Shown here: piece after piece, positions 1-6,939 of the stretch | Numbering within the stretch: the first letter of the stretch is position 1 | How the letters are laid out: each line of letters starts with the position of its first letter | Assembly (NCBI GenBank): GCA_030146505.1 | Contig: JASLCO010000025.1 | Location: 1-8,742 of the forward strand | Source: Moraxellaceae bacterium | GTDB taxonomy: Bacteria; Pseudomonadota; Gammaproteobacteria; Pseudomonadales; Moraxellaceae | Direction of reading: 5' to 3' | Length of the DNA stretch: 8,742 nucleotides | Notes under the pieces: model-generated | The model's database searches: none | What the model saw: the letters and a program-made list of their open reading frames with translations, nothing else | Told to the model about the DNA's origin: nothing | Made by a program: the position numbers and the translations under genes

Positions 1-125
1 ATGCCGGCGCCATAGGCCGCCGCCATGACAAAGGCGATGAAGCCCCAGGTAAAGGCATAGCTACCCAGCAGGGCAGTGGCGATACGGGCCGCGATCCGGG
101 GGGCGGCCAAGGTTTGTGCCGTCAT
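1..125 (-). CDS. DUF3649-type iron-uptake membrane protein, N-terminal part
   Basis: Only the first 41 codons are in the window; the gene continues past the left edge. After a short polar start (MTAQTLAAPR) comes an arginine-containing stretch and a hydrophobic segment (about residues 15-40) containing GSYAFTWGF. This matches my memory of DUF3649 proteins, small inner-membrane proteins that open with R(V/I)xAAxxGGYAxxW and usually sit beside siderophore receptors and PepSY-domain proteins, where they are annotated as iron-uptake proteins of unknown mechanism. The ATG at 125-123 is chosen because the match begins directly after it; a GGAG at 139-136 is a possible ribosome-binding site, with a rather long 10-nt spacer. 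A Fur-box-like site lies about 85 bp upstream, consistent with an iron role. Family call is from a short fragment; the membrane segment itself is clear. Confidence 0.7.
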   Translation of the reverse strand, partial: MTAQTLAAPRIAARIATALLGSYAFTWGFIAFVMAAAYGAG

Positions 126-186
126 GGGATATAGGCTCCGATGGCAAGGGCAGAAGGCCATGAGCTGGCCGGTGGGAATGGCGGGC

Positions 187-222
187 ATTTAACGCGCTCA
201 AAAAAGATGACAATAAAAATCA
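187..222 (-). promoter_or_regulatory. Fur-box-like operator and candidate promoter for the DUF3649 gene
   Basis: Positions 208-222 read TGACAATAAAAATCA, which matches the 7-1-7 Fur consensus TGATAATnATTATCA at 11 of 14 defined positions. Read on the minus strand, a TTGTCA hexamer (213-208, 5 of 6 to the -35 consensus) overlaps it, and a weak TTAAAT (192-187, 4 of 6) follows at a short 15-nt spacing. The stretch is AT-rich within a GC-rich window. Fur bound here would cover the -35 element. The operator is better supported than the exact promoter. Confidence 0.55.
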
Positions 223-243
223 TGTTAGTCGCCGGCATGACGG

Positions 244-2454
244 TCAGCTCTCTAAGTTCCAGACCAGCTTGAGCAGGGCGCGGGTTTGCGCAGGCTTCAC
301 CGCACGCAGCTCATTGCTGTAATCCAGATGGTCCACGGCGAGTATGAGCTCGCCCTGGCGCGACCACAGCCAGCGCAGACGGGCGCTGATACCGGCCTGA
401 TGGGAAACGTTGTCCCACTGAACGAGCAGATTGCTGTTGAGCGTGGTGCTGGGGGTGTAGTCCAGGCGGGCACTGGCCATTTTCACGGTGTAGCGGCCGT
501 CGGGCAGCGCGATGTCGTTGCGGTTCAGGCTCAGCTCCCAGGCCCAGTACGGGCTGGTCTGCCAGCCCAGGCTCAGCACCTGCTGGTTGCGCTTGCCGTC
601 GTAGTAGTCACCGGCGCGCAGTTCGGCATGGCCCCACACTGGGCGGGTGCGGCTGCTTTCCATGTAGGTGTAGAGATAGTTCCAGCGGTAAAGGCCGGCC
701 GGCAGATAGACATTGGGCAGCAGGTTGTAGCCATTGGCGAGCTGCTCTTCTTCAAAAAACACTTCGGCCATCACTGTGTCGCCGGCGGCATTGGTGATGG
801 CATATTCAGGATTGATGCTCCATGAGTGCTCGCTGTCATCCAGACGGTGGCGGAAATCCCAGTCCACGCCGGGCACAAGATCGGTACCGGCCTCGGTGCG
901 ATGCCACCAGCCTAGAGAGCCATTGCCGTTTTCCACGCCGGACTCGGCCAGATAGCCCAATGCCGGCTGGAAGTTTTCATCCATGCGCTGCAATTCCACA
1001 TAGCCGGTGGGGCCGAGATTGGGATAGTTGAAGCTGCCGCCATAAGCGCGGCCGCGGCCCGGTACGGTGTTTTCCGATTCCATGGCCCAGGCAAAGGCCT
1101 CCACGGTTTTGTTGCCGAGAAAATCGAGGCGGCGATATTGGTAATCCACTCCGCCGAGATAACTGCCACCGCTGCCTTCCGGATTACCACTGGTGCCAAT
1201 GATGCCAAGGCGATGGCGCTCACCCATACCCTGCGCCAGACGCAACACGGTCACATCGCTTTCCGGCTGATCGGGCAGGCCGGGTTCGGTGGGACCATCG
1301 GCCACGCGTGCGCCGAGCACGCCGTAATCCATGTCGGCAATACGGCCGGTGAGCTTGAGGCCGGCATCCAAACTGTGCGCGCGGCCGTAATCATCCAGAC
1401 CGATACGGCGCGAGTAATAGGGCATGCCACTGCCACCCAGACCACCGAAACTGAAACGGCCGGCATCGCGCAAAAAGAATTCACGCTTTTCCGGCAGGAA
1501 TAATTCAAAGCGCGAGAGATTCACCACGCGCTCATCCACCTCGGCTTCACCAAAATCGATATTGAAGGCAGCCGTGGTGCGCAGGCCGCTTTTGCTTTCG
1601 TGAAAAAGCTCCAGCGCCGGCTGCAACTGGTAGCGGTCATCACCGGTGCCGGAGGCAGCATCGGACTCATAACTCGTGCGCAGTGATGGCTTGATGCGCA
1701 AGCCCCGGCTTTCATTCCCGGCGTGCAGGGCCGGCAGGGTCGGGCCTTCGCCCAGGAAATACAGCTCCTTGTCCGGCGAAATGCCGGCCAGTCGGGAAAG
1801 CTCGCTGCGCCGTGCTATCCAGCGTTCGGCATTGAGGCGCCAGGGCTTGTTGCTGTTCTGGCCATGACCCAGTACCGACAGCGGAATCGCGATGTCGGCT
1901 TCCCAGCCCTGTTCCGTGATACGGCCTGTACTTTCCCAGCGTGCATCCCAGTCTTCACGCAGGCCGCTGCCGTCATAAACCAGACCATCGTATTGCGCAC
2001 CCAGGGCATTCACAGCAAAGAAATAACCGTTGCGGCCGGCGCCATCCACATCCAGCACGAAAGCCACGCGGTCTTCGGACAGCATGCCGCCAACATCGCG
2101 GCGCATCTGGCGCGCGACAATGGCAGAGGGCTCGGGATCATCCGCCCTGACATGCACGCAAAGCATCTGCTCCTGCTGCCAGAGCGTGAGCACGGTAGCA
2201 AAGCTGGGTGCGATGCCCGTGCCGGGGCTGACCTGCGAGAAGTTTCCAAACCGTTGTACGGTTTGCATGTCCGCAGGTTGGGTGCAGGCGAAAGTGTCGG
2301 CTGCCAATAGCATTGGCAGGAGGCGGCTGAGTTTCAGAAAGCGTTCCTCGGCAGAGCGTAAAAGTGCAATAGTTCCGGTAAAACCCGTGCAAGGGACGCT
2401 GGTGATGTCACAGTGCCTGCCACTTAAAATCCGCAGAAAGCACGGAAACGTCAT
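244..2454 (-). CDS. DUF5916 outer-membrane barrel protein with N-terminal CBM9-like domain
   Basis: Numbering is from the ATG at 2454. Residues about 68-215 form a CBM9-like beta domain (AFVLDVDGAGRNGYFFAVNA at 131-150, GWEADIAIPLSVL at 183-195). From about 250 the protein is a run of amphipathic strands with the DUF5916 signature VDERVVNLSRFELFLPEKR at 306-324, followed by FFLRDAGRFSFGG. Members are predicted secreted outer-membrane proteins, common near TonB receptors; no biochemical role is established that I know of. The start is uncertain. The ATG at 2454 overlaps the upstream stop as ATGA, which favours coupled translation, but residues 1-39 do not resemble a signal peptide. The only signal-like stretch (KLSRLLPMLLAADTFA, 41-56) follows a CTG codon at 2337 with a well-spaced GAGGAA; starting there gives 697 residues. 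No terminator was found after the TGA at 246-244. The family is secure; substrate and start are not. Confidence 0.85.
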   Translation of the reverse strand: MTFPCFLRILSGRHCDITSVPCTGFTGTIALLRSAEERFLKLSRLLPMLLAADTFACTQPADMQTVQRFGNFSQVSPGTGIAPSFATVLTLWQQEQMLCVHVRADDPEPSAIVARQMRRDVGGMLSEDRVAFVLDVDGAGRNGYFFAVNALGAQYDGLVYDGSGLREDWDARWESTGRITEQGWEADIAIPLSVLGHGQNSNKPWRLNAERWIARRSELSRLAGISPDKELYFLGEGPTLPALHAGNESRGLRIKPSLRTSYESDAASGTGDDRYQLQPALELFHESKSGLRTTAAFNIDFGEAEVDERVVNLSRFELFLPEKREFFLRDAGRFSFGGLGGSGMPYYSRRIGLDDYGRAHSLDAGLKLTGRIADMDYGVLGARVADGPTEPGLPDQPESDVTVLRLAQGMGERHRLGIIGTSGNPEGSGGSYLGGVDYQYRRLDFLGNKTVEAFAWAMESENTVPGRGRAYGGSFNYPNLGPTGYVELQRMDENFQPALGYLAESGVENGNGSLGWWHRTEAGTDLVPGVDWDFRHRLDDSEHSWSINPEYAITNAAGDTVMAEVFFEEEQLANGYNLLPNVYLPAGLYRWNYLYTYMESSRTRPVWGHAELRAGDYYDGKRNQQVLSLGWQTSPYWAWELSLNRNDIALPDGRYTVKMASARLDYTPSTTLNSNLLVQWDNVSHQAGISARLRWLWSRQGELILAVDHLDYSNELRAVKPAQTRALLKLVWNLES
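2335..2349 (-). promoter_or_regulatory. Ribosome-binding site in front of a possible CTG start of the DUF5916 gene
   Basis: Read on the minus strand, GAGGAA (2349-2344) lies 6 nt before CTG (2337-2335), in frame with the DUF5916 gene and directly before the only signal-peptide-like stretch. There is no in-frame ATG, GTG or TTG between the ATG at 2454 and the ATG at 2313, which would leave too short a signal (MLLAADTFA). Either CTG is used as a rare start, or an ATG has mutated here and the coupled start at 2454 is used. Confidence 0.4.
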
Positions 2455-2747
2455 CGGGTATAGGCATCCCAGAACGCCTCTCTGGCGGCCTCGCAGGCAC
2501 GCTGGTGGCGGTGCAGCATGTCTACGGCCCGCGCCGGGTCTTCACGCCATTCTTCCAGCCGGAAGGGCAGGTCAGGCATCTGTTGTGAGTCCGGAAAGGA
2601 TTTCTTGCCGAACAGCAGTTTGCTGCGGGCTTTTTCAAAAACATGTTTGGCATTGATGATGCCGAAACGGCAGTTGATGCTGTGGAAAGCCTGGCCGTTC
2701 ACGGCAGCCTTGAAGACCTCGCATTCCTGCTCGCTGAGTTTTTCCAT
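2451..2747 (-). CDS. Unrecognised 98-residue protein with HTH-like N-terminal half
   Basis: I do not recognise a family. It is a small, charged, soluble-looking protein with no signal peptide or membrane segment. The coding call rests on a good AGGAAG 8 nt before the ATG, a snug place 64 bp after the receptor stop, and an ATGA overlap with the next gene. Residues 4-46 (starting LSEQECEVFKAAVNG, then HSINCRFGI, then KARSKLL) resemble the pattern of sigma region 4 or LuxR-type helix-turn-helix domains: L-x-x-x-E-x-E-V-F, then G, S-I, F-G-I and a basic last helix. It is about two residues shorter than usual in the recognition part, so this is a suggestion only. The C-terminal half (55-98) is acidic/basic and probably helical. 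Its position predicts iron-regulated co-expression with the receptor. It could equally be an unrelated helical protein. Confidence 0.7.
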   Translation of the reverse strand: MEKLSEQECEVFKAAVNGQAFHSINCRFGIINAKHVFEKARSKLLFGKKSFPDSQQMPDLPFRLEEWREDPARAVDMLHRHQRACEAAREAFWDAYTR

Positions 2748-2772
2748 GAGAGTATCTTCCTGGTGAAGATGC

Positions 2773-2797
2773 CGGGCAGGAAGCCTTTTCCTGCCCG
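2773..2797 (-). other. Intercistronic hairpin after the receptor gene
   Basis: A perfect 10-bp stem (CGGGCAGGAA paired with TTCCTGCCCG) with a 5-nt loop lies 15 nt after the receptor stop codon and before the ribosome-binding site of the 98-residue protein. Read on the minus strand it is followed by CATCTTCACC, not a T-run, so it is not a standard intrinsic terminator. It could protect the receptor mRNA 3' end or lower expression of the downstream genes. Confidence 0.6.
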
Positions 2798-2811
2798 ACT
2801 CATGGCGATGC

Positions 2812-5286
2812 TTACAGCGACCACTTCAGGCTTAGCATGAAGTTGCGCGGCGCGGCATAGATGCCGTGATCCCACGAAAACCCGCTGTAGTAGGTCTTGT
2901 CGAACAGGTTGTTGATATTGAGTGCTGCCGTCACGTTTTTCGTCACGGCGTATCTGGCCATGACATCGGCTGTTATCAGTGCATCCTGCACGAAGTCCTC
3001 GCCATTCGGGCCGGAGCCGGTGGCAAAGGACCTGCCCTGCCAGTGCAGATTGCCGCCTATGGTGAGCGCCTGCAGATCACCGGGAAGCCGATAGCTGCTG
3101 AACAACTTGAAAGTGTCGCGGGGCACCTCGGTCAGCAGTTGTGTACCACTGGCGTCTTCGGGCTTGGCATAGGCATAGCCGCCACCCAGTTGCCAGCCTT
3201 CAGTGATGGCGCCGGCAGCTTCCAGTTCTATGCCTTGCGAAACGGTACCGTCTTCCGCTGTGGAGGGCGCTACGCCGTTGGGATTGAGCGGAGCGCCAGG
3301 GATGGCTACGGCAAAGTTGTCCTGCTCGATGCGGAACAGGGCGACAGTGGTGTTCAGCTTGCCGCCGTTGAACTCTCCCTTGAGGCCGATTTCATAATTG
3401 TTGCCGGTGAGCGGATCAAGGCGATTGCCGGCCACGTCTTCCGCGCTCTGCGCTTCGAAGATATTGGTGTAGCTGGCATAGGCCGAGAGCTGGTCATTGA
3501 GATCGACAATCAGGCCGGCATAGGGCGTGATGACTCCTTTTTCGTCCGTCAGCGTGGTCTCAACCGTGCTGCCGGAATAGTCATTCCATGAGGTGTCTTT
3601 CCAGCTACTGACACGGCTGCCCAGAATGACTGATACAGCATCGCTGGCTTGCAGGCGCAGCGCGGCATAGGCCGCGGTCTGCTCGACGCGTTCACCGTTG
3701 TGATCGCCGGTGAAGGCCAGGCTGGGTTGTGGATATTCGCCGGTGGCCAGGAATTGCCAAGCATTCGGCAGTGAAGCCCAGTAGGCGGGACCTGTCCACC
3801 AGCCGGGCGTGTCGTTGCCATTGACTTCGGCCGTGCTGTAGTTGGCACCCAGTATCAGCTCATGCTGGCGGCCCAGGAATTCGAAAGGGCCGGCGGCATT
3901 CACGTTGAGAATGCGCTGCTCCAGTTCGCCGGCCCAGCGTGCGGTGCCGACATGGGAACCGGCCCCGGTGCTGGCATCGAAGGAACCCCAGAGATAGCTG
4001 AAAGCTTCATCGTAATCCGGGCGTGAATTTTCGGCTTCCAGTTTCACTGACCAACCGTTGTCAAAGAACTGTTCCACCGTCGCGAAGAAGCGCGTGGTCT
4101 GGTGGCTGAGCGTGTTCATCACGGCACCGGTATTGGTGGAGCGGGAAAGATGGGTTTTGCTGCCATCCGTGTAGAACAGTGGAACGCCGCCGCGCGAGGC
4201 TCCGTTATTGGTGAAGTCCTGATATTCCATGCCCAGTGTCAGCAGGGTTTTTTCTGTGAGATCGAATTCAAGAATGCCGTAGAGCACTTCTTTTTCCACG
4301 TTTGCACGGTCAACGAATGAGTCGCTGTTCTGGGTGACGGCGACCATGCGGCCGCGGATATTGCCTGCTGATGTCAGGGCGCCGCCAACATCAGCCTCCA
4401 GCCGGTTATGGTTGAACGAGCCGAGCTGTACACTGACCGAGGCCTGGGTGTCGGCAGTGGGTTTCTTGCGTACCAGATTGACGGAGGCCGAAGGGCTGCC
4501 GGCCCCACTCATGAGGCCATTGGCACCGCGCACGATTTCAACACGGTCATAAACGGCCATGTCGGTAGTGGTTTCCGAAAAGCCGTAAATGGCGGAAGGA
4601 CGCGGCATGCCATCAATCTGGAAGTTCTTTATATCGAAACCGCGTGCATAAAAACTGACGCTGTCACTGCCGATCGAGCCAGTGGCGTTGACGTTCACAC
4701 CAACGGCCTGGGCCAGCATGGTGCTGATGTCATTGGTGGCCTGGTCATCCATGCGATCACGTGTCATCACGGTGACGGATTGCGGTGTTTCGCGCAGCGA
4801 GAGCTTGAGGCCGGTGGCGGTATTGGTGGAGCCGGTGGTGTAAGAGCCCGAGCCCTCTGTGACGGCCGTAGCCTGTGCCACCACATTGATGGCGCCGAGT
4901 TCGGTGGCGCCGCTGTTGTCATTCACCGCAATCGGGCGCAGTACGTAATTGCCGTCGGCCTGGGCGATGGCCTGCAGGCCGGTGCCGGCCAGAATGCGTG
5001 CCAGACCTTCCTGTACCGTGAAATTGCCATTGAGGCCTGCGCTGGTCTTGCCGGCGGTGAGCCCGGCATCAATGGCCAGCAATATGCTGGCCTGGTCGGC
5101 GTAGCGGTTGAGCGCGCTGTCCAGTGAGCCGGCCGGAATGGCGTATTGCTGGGTGGCGGCGCTGGTGCCTTGGGCCTGAGCCGTCAGCGGCAGGACAGTG
5201 GCGCTGCCGAGACTGGCAAGCAGCAGGGTGCGGGAAACGGCGATAGCGAGGGCGCGGCGGCTGCCCGGATGGTTGGAGCGGGACAT
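2812..5286 (-). CDS. TonB-dependent siderophore receptor with signalling (STN) domain
   Basis: 824 residues, usual size for FpvA/FoxA/FhuE-type transducing receptors. A long signal peptide (1-38) ends in TAQA. The STN domain (about 46-118, opening QQYAIPAGSLDSALNRYA) is the periplasmic domain that contacts FecR. A TonB-box-like stretch, ELGAINVVAQ (129-138), precedes the plug (about 160-277), which holds LRETPQSVTVMTRDRM, FYARGFDIKNFQIDGMP and DRVEIVRGANGLMSGAGSPS. The rest is the 22-strand barrel, with LYASYTNIF-like and NINNLFDKTYY motifs near the end. The last residues are LSLKWSL, with Leu where most outer-membrane barrels end in Phe or Trp. Start at 5286 has AAGGA 6 nt upstream. It imports a ferric siderophore across the outer membrane and reports its binding to FecR. 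The ligand cannot be read from sequence; plug style suggests a hydroxamate or pyoverdine-like compound. No siderophore synthesis gene is in the window. Confidence 0.95.
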   Translation of the reverse strand: MSRSNHPGSRRALAIAVSRTLLLASLGSATVLPLTAQAQGTSAATQQYAIPAGSLDSALNRYADQASILLAIDAGLTAGKTSAGLNGNFTVQEGLARILAGTGLQAIAQADGNYVLRPIAVNDNSGATELGAINVVAQATAVTEGSGSYTTGSTNTATGLKLSLRETPQSVTVMTRDRMDDQATNDISTMLAQAVGVNVNATGSIGSDSVSFYARGFDIKNFQIDGMPRPSAIYGFSETTTDMAVYDRVEIVRGANGLMSGAGSPSASVNLVRKKPTADTQASVSVQLGSFNHNRLEADVGGALTSAGNIRGRMVAVTQNSDSFVDRANVEKEVLYGILEFDLTEKTLLTLGMEYQDFTNNGASRGGVPLFYTDGSKTHLSRSTNTGAVMNTLSHQTTRFFATVEQFFDNGWSVKLEAENSRPDYDEAFSYLWGSFDASTGAGSHVGTARWAGELEQRILNVNAAGPFEFLGRQHELILGANYSTAEVNGNDTPGWWTGPAYWASLPNAWQFLATGEYPQPSLAFTGDHNGERVEQTAAYAALRLQASDAVSVILGSRVSSWKDTSWNDYSGSTVETTLTDEKGVITPYAGLIVDLNDQLSAYASYTNIFEAQSAEDVAGNRLDPLTGNNYEIGLKGEFNGGKLNTTVALFRIEQDNFAVAIPGAPLNPNGVAPSTAEDGTVSQGIELEAAGAITEGWQLGGGYAYAKPEDASGTQLLTEVPRDTFKLFSSYRLPGDLQALTIGGNLHWQGRSFATGSGPNGEDFVQDALITADVMARYAVTKNVTAALNINNLFDKTYYSGFSWDHGIYAAPRNFMLSLKWSL

Positions 5287-5365
5287 AGGAGTTCCTTGAA
5301 GACGGGGTCAATACGTCCTGATCAAGGACGTGCTAACTCCTTTCCCGTACGAGATGGAAAAAGTG
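5287..5365 (-). promoter_or_regulatory. Receptor leader and expected FecI-type promoter region
   Basis: This 79-bp gap separates fecR-like and receptor genes and has no Fur-box-like sequence, unlike the sigma gene. In Fec-type systems the receptor is transcribed by its cognate ECF sigma factor from such a gap. On the minus strand GGAAAG (5345-5340) resembles the fecA -35 element GGAAAT; a -10 element at normal spacing would fall on the inverted repeat at 5313-5331. The motif is short and the placement is inference. Confidence 0.35.
5313..5331. repeat. Inverted repeat in the receptor promoter/leader
   Basis: ACGTCCT and AGGACGT are perfect 7-bp arms around a 5-nt loop (GATCA). The repeat lies 27-45 bp before the receptor start codon, so it could be a protein-binding operator or a hairpin in the receptor mRNA leader. 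No T-run follows it on either strand, which argues against a terminator. Confidence 0.6.
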
Positions 5366-6382
5366 CTACGCCTTTTGCGGGTTTTTTTGCGAATTCTTTT
5401 GTGGATGATCGAGCGGGCGGGCTTGCACGGTGACCCAGAGCGGGGTGCTCCAGTGCACTTCCACGGGCAGGGCCTGTTGCAAGGAGACGAGCACGCGGTC
5501 GCTTTCCAGCAGGGGAAAGACACCGGAGACGCGCAGATCGGCGACTGCTTCATCGCAGCGGATGATGCCGTGGCGATAGCGCCCCAGTATTTTCAGGAAG
5601 CGGTCCAGCCGCATGTTTTCGGCAATCAGGCGGCCGCGTGTCCAGGCGGTGGCGGCCTCATCGGCGGGCTGCACACTGCCTGCGGCCGTGCTGGAAAAAC
5701 TGCTGCGTGTCCCCGCTTCAAGGACAAGGACTTGTGATGGATTGTCTTTCGGGTGCAGGCGCACGCGTCCTTCATAAACAGCGACACAGGAACCCTCACG
5801 GCGCTGTTTCACGGAAAAGCGTGTGCCCAGGGCCTCGCTGGTACCTTGCCGGGTTTCCACCAGAAAGGGGCGGGCATCGTGGGCGGTGGTGACAAGGATA
5901 TGGCCCCGACGCAAGACGATGCGGCGCTCATGCTGGCTGAACTGCACATCAATCGCCGATGCCGTGTCGAGATTGATGCGTGTGCCATCGCTGAGGATGA
6001 TTTCGCGGATTTCCCCGACACCGGTATGGGTATCAGCGGCATAAAGCTGCCAGCTGTCAGTGCGGCGTACGGCATACGTCGTGGCGCCAATGGCCGCGAG
6101 CGCACCCAGTCCCCGCAACAGGCGGCGGCGTTGCAGGTCGGGTTGCTGGCTGGCGCGCAAGGTCTGGCTGGCCAGATTGCCGGGCAGGTCATGCAGGCGC
6201 TGCTCCAGCTTCTGCACCTGCTGCCAGGCCGCCTGATGTTCGGGCGAGGTGTCGTGCCATTGCTGCCAGGCCTGCTTTTCCTGCTCGGTCACTTCGCCTG
6301 ACCATAGCGTGACCAGCCACTCCAGGGCGGCCTGATGCAGTGCCGGGTCTGCAGGGGCGGGCTTCACCATGCCGGTCTTCAT
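5366..6382 (-). CDS. FecR-type sigma regulator (anti-sigma factor)
   Basis: 338 residues, normal FecR length. An N-terminal cytoplasmic sigma-binding DUF4880 domain (about 15-58, with ALEWLVTLWSGEVTEQEK and W39, W42, W53) is followed by one membrane segment (about 88-105, LLRGLGALAAIGATTYAV), the FecR domain (about 118-210, with ILSDGTRINLDTASAIDV and EALGTRFSV) and a C-terminal STN-like domain (about 247-310, WTRGRLIAENMRLDRFLKIL) that would meet the receptor's signalling domain. R85-R87 before the membrane segment fit the twin-arginine pattern reported for FecR export. The last 12 residues are a basic tail of QKN-type repeats (PQKNSQKNPQKA) beyond the domain. The ATG at 6382 overlaps the sigma stop as ATGA, so translation is probably coupled; M5 is a less likely start. 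It holds the sigma factor inactive and/or matures it when the receptor signals. Confidence 0.93.
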   Translation of the reverse strand: MKTGMVKPAPADPALHQAALEWLVTLWSGEVTEQEKQAWQQWHDTSPEHQAAWQQVQKLEQRLHDLPGNLASQTLRASQQPDLQRRRLLRGLGALAAIGATTYAVRRTDSWQLYAADTHTGVGEIREIILSDGTRINLDTASAIDVQFSQHERRIVLRRGHILVTTAHDARPFLVETRQGTSEALGTRFSVKQRREGSCVAVYEGRVRLHPKDNPSQVLVLEAGTRSSFSSTAAGSVQPADEAATAWTRGRLIAENMRLDRFLKILGRYRHGIIRCDEAVADLRVSGVFPLLESDRVLVSLQQALPVEVHWSTPLWVTVQARPLDHPQKNSQKNPQKA

Positions 6383-6936
6383 GCCTCGTCCCCCATCACC
6401 TGCAGGCAGGCCGCAGCGGCCTTGAGCATGTATTTGCGGACGGCGGCCACGGAAATGCCGAGGCGTTGGGCAATTTCACGATAGGTGAGGCCGTCGAACT
6501 GCGAGAGCAGGAAGGTTTCGCGCACCTTTGCCGGCAGCGCATCCAGTGCGGCATCAATGGCCAGCAGGGTTTGCAGGATGATGGCCTGCTGCTCGAGCGA
6601 GGGTGTTTCCGGTTCCGGCAGGCTGGCCAGGGTTTCCTGCCATGCCTGCTCCAGACGGCGACGGCGATAGAAGTCCAGCACGAGTCCGCGGGCAATCTGC
6701 GTCAGCCATGCCCGGGATTGTGCCGGCTCCGGGCGGCGTCCGGAGACCAGCAGGCGCACATAGGTGTCCTGGGCTAGATCCGCAGCATCGCAGTTATTGC
6801 CCAGTTTTTTGCGCAGCCATCCATGCAGCCAGCCATGGTGGTCGGCGTACAGGCTGGCGATATGTTGTTGATGGTCTTGGGTGGCCACGCTGTCCCGGTC
6901 TTGCTCGATAACCGGGCTGGGCCGGGCTGCGAACAC
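6379..6936 (-). CDS. FecI-type ECF sigma factor of iron-starvation signalling
   Basis: 185 residues. Sigma region 2 spans about 25-93 (IASLYADHHGWLHGWLRKKL, then DAADLAQDTYVRLL and the region 2.4-like SRAWLTQIARGLVLDFYRRR). Region 4 spans about 130-177 (LDALPAKVRETFLLSQFDGL, then TYREIAQRLGISVAAVRKYM), a typical helix-turn-helix. The double-Arg RRRR at 91-94 and the LDFYRRR pattern are usual for FecI/PvdS-group factors. It should direct RNA polymerase to the receptor promoter. The start chosen is the GTG at 6936-6934. It has no Shine-Dalgarno sequence, but the candidate -10 (TACAAT) is so close that the leader would be only about a dozen bases. The only near alternative is GTG at V18, which also keeps region 2 intact. 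The gene overlaps its regulator by 4 nt. Confidence 0.93.
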   Translation of the reverse strand: MFAARPSPVIEQDRDSVATQDHQQHIASLYADHHGWLHGWLRKKLGNNCDAADLAQDTYVRLLVSGRRPEPAQSRAWLTQIARGLVLDFYRRRRLEQAWQETLASLPEPETPSLEQQAIILQTLLAIDAALDALPAKVRETFLLSQFDGLTYREIAQRLGISVAAVRKYMLKAAAACLQVMGDEA

Positions 6937-6939
6937 AAA

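Noticed and set aside
126..243. Terminator after the DUF5916 gene
   Set aside because: A GCCGGC palindrome and a short T-run are present, but no stem long enough joins onto the T-run.
2338..2450. Two TTGCAC...TTTTAC stretches before the DUF5916 gene as a promoter or operator
   Set aside because: They are short and no -10 element at proper spacing follows, so a separate promoter cannot be supported.
4408..5127. 239-residue plus-strand reading frame opposite the receptor gene
   Set aside because: Antisense to the STN and plug domains of a well-supported receptor, with Gly/Ala/His-rich composition and no recognisable motif. The same holds for 2866-3591, 1723-2310 and 5753-6301.
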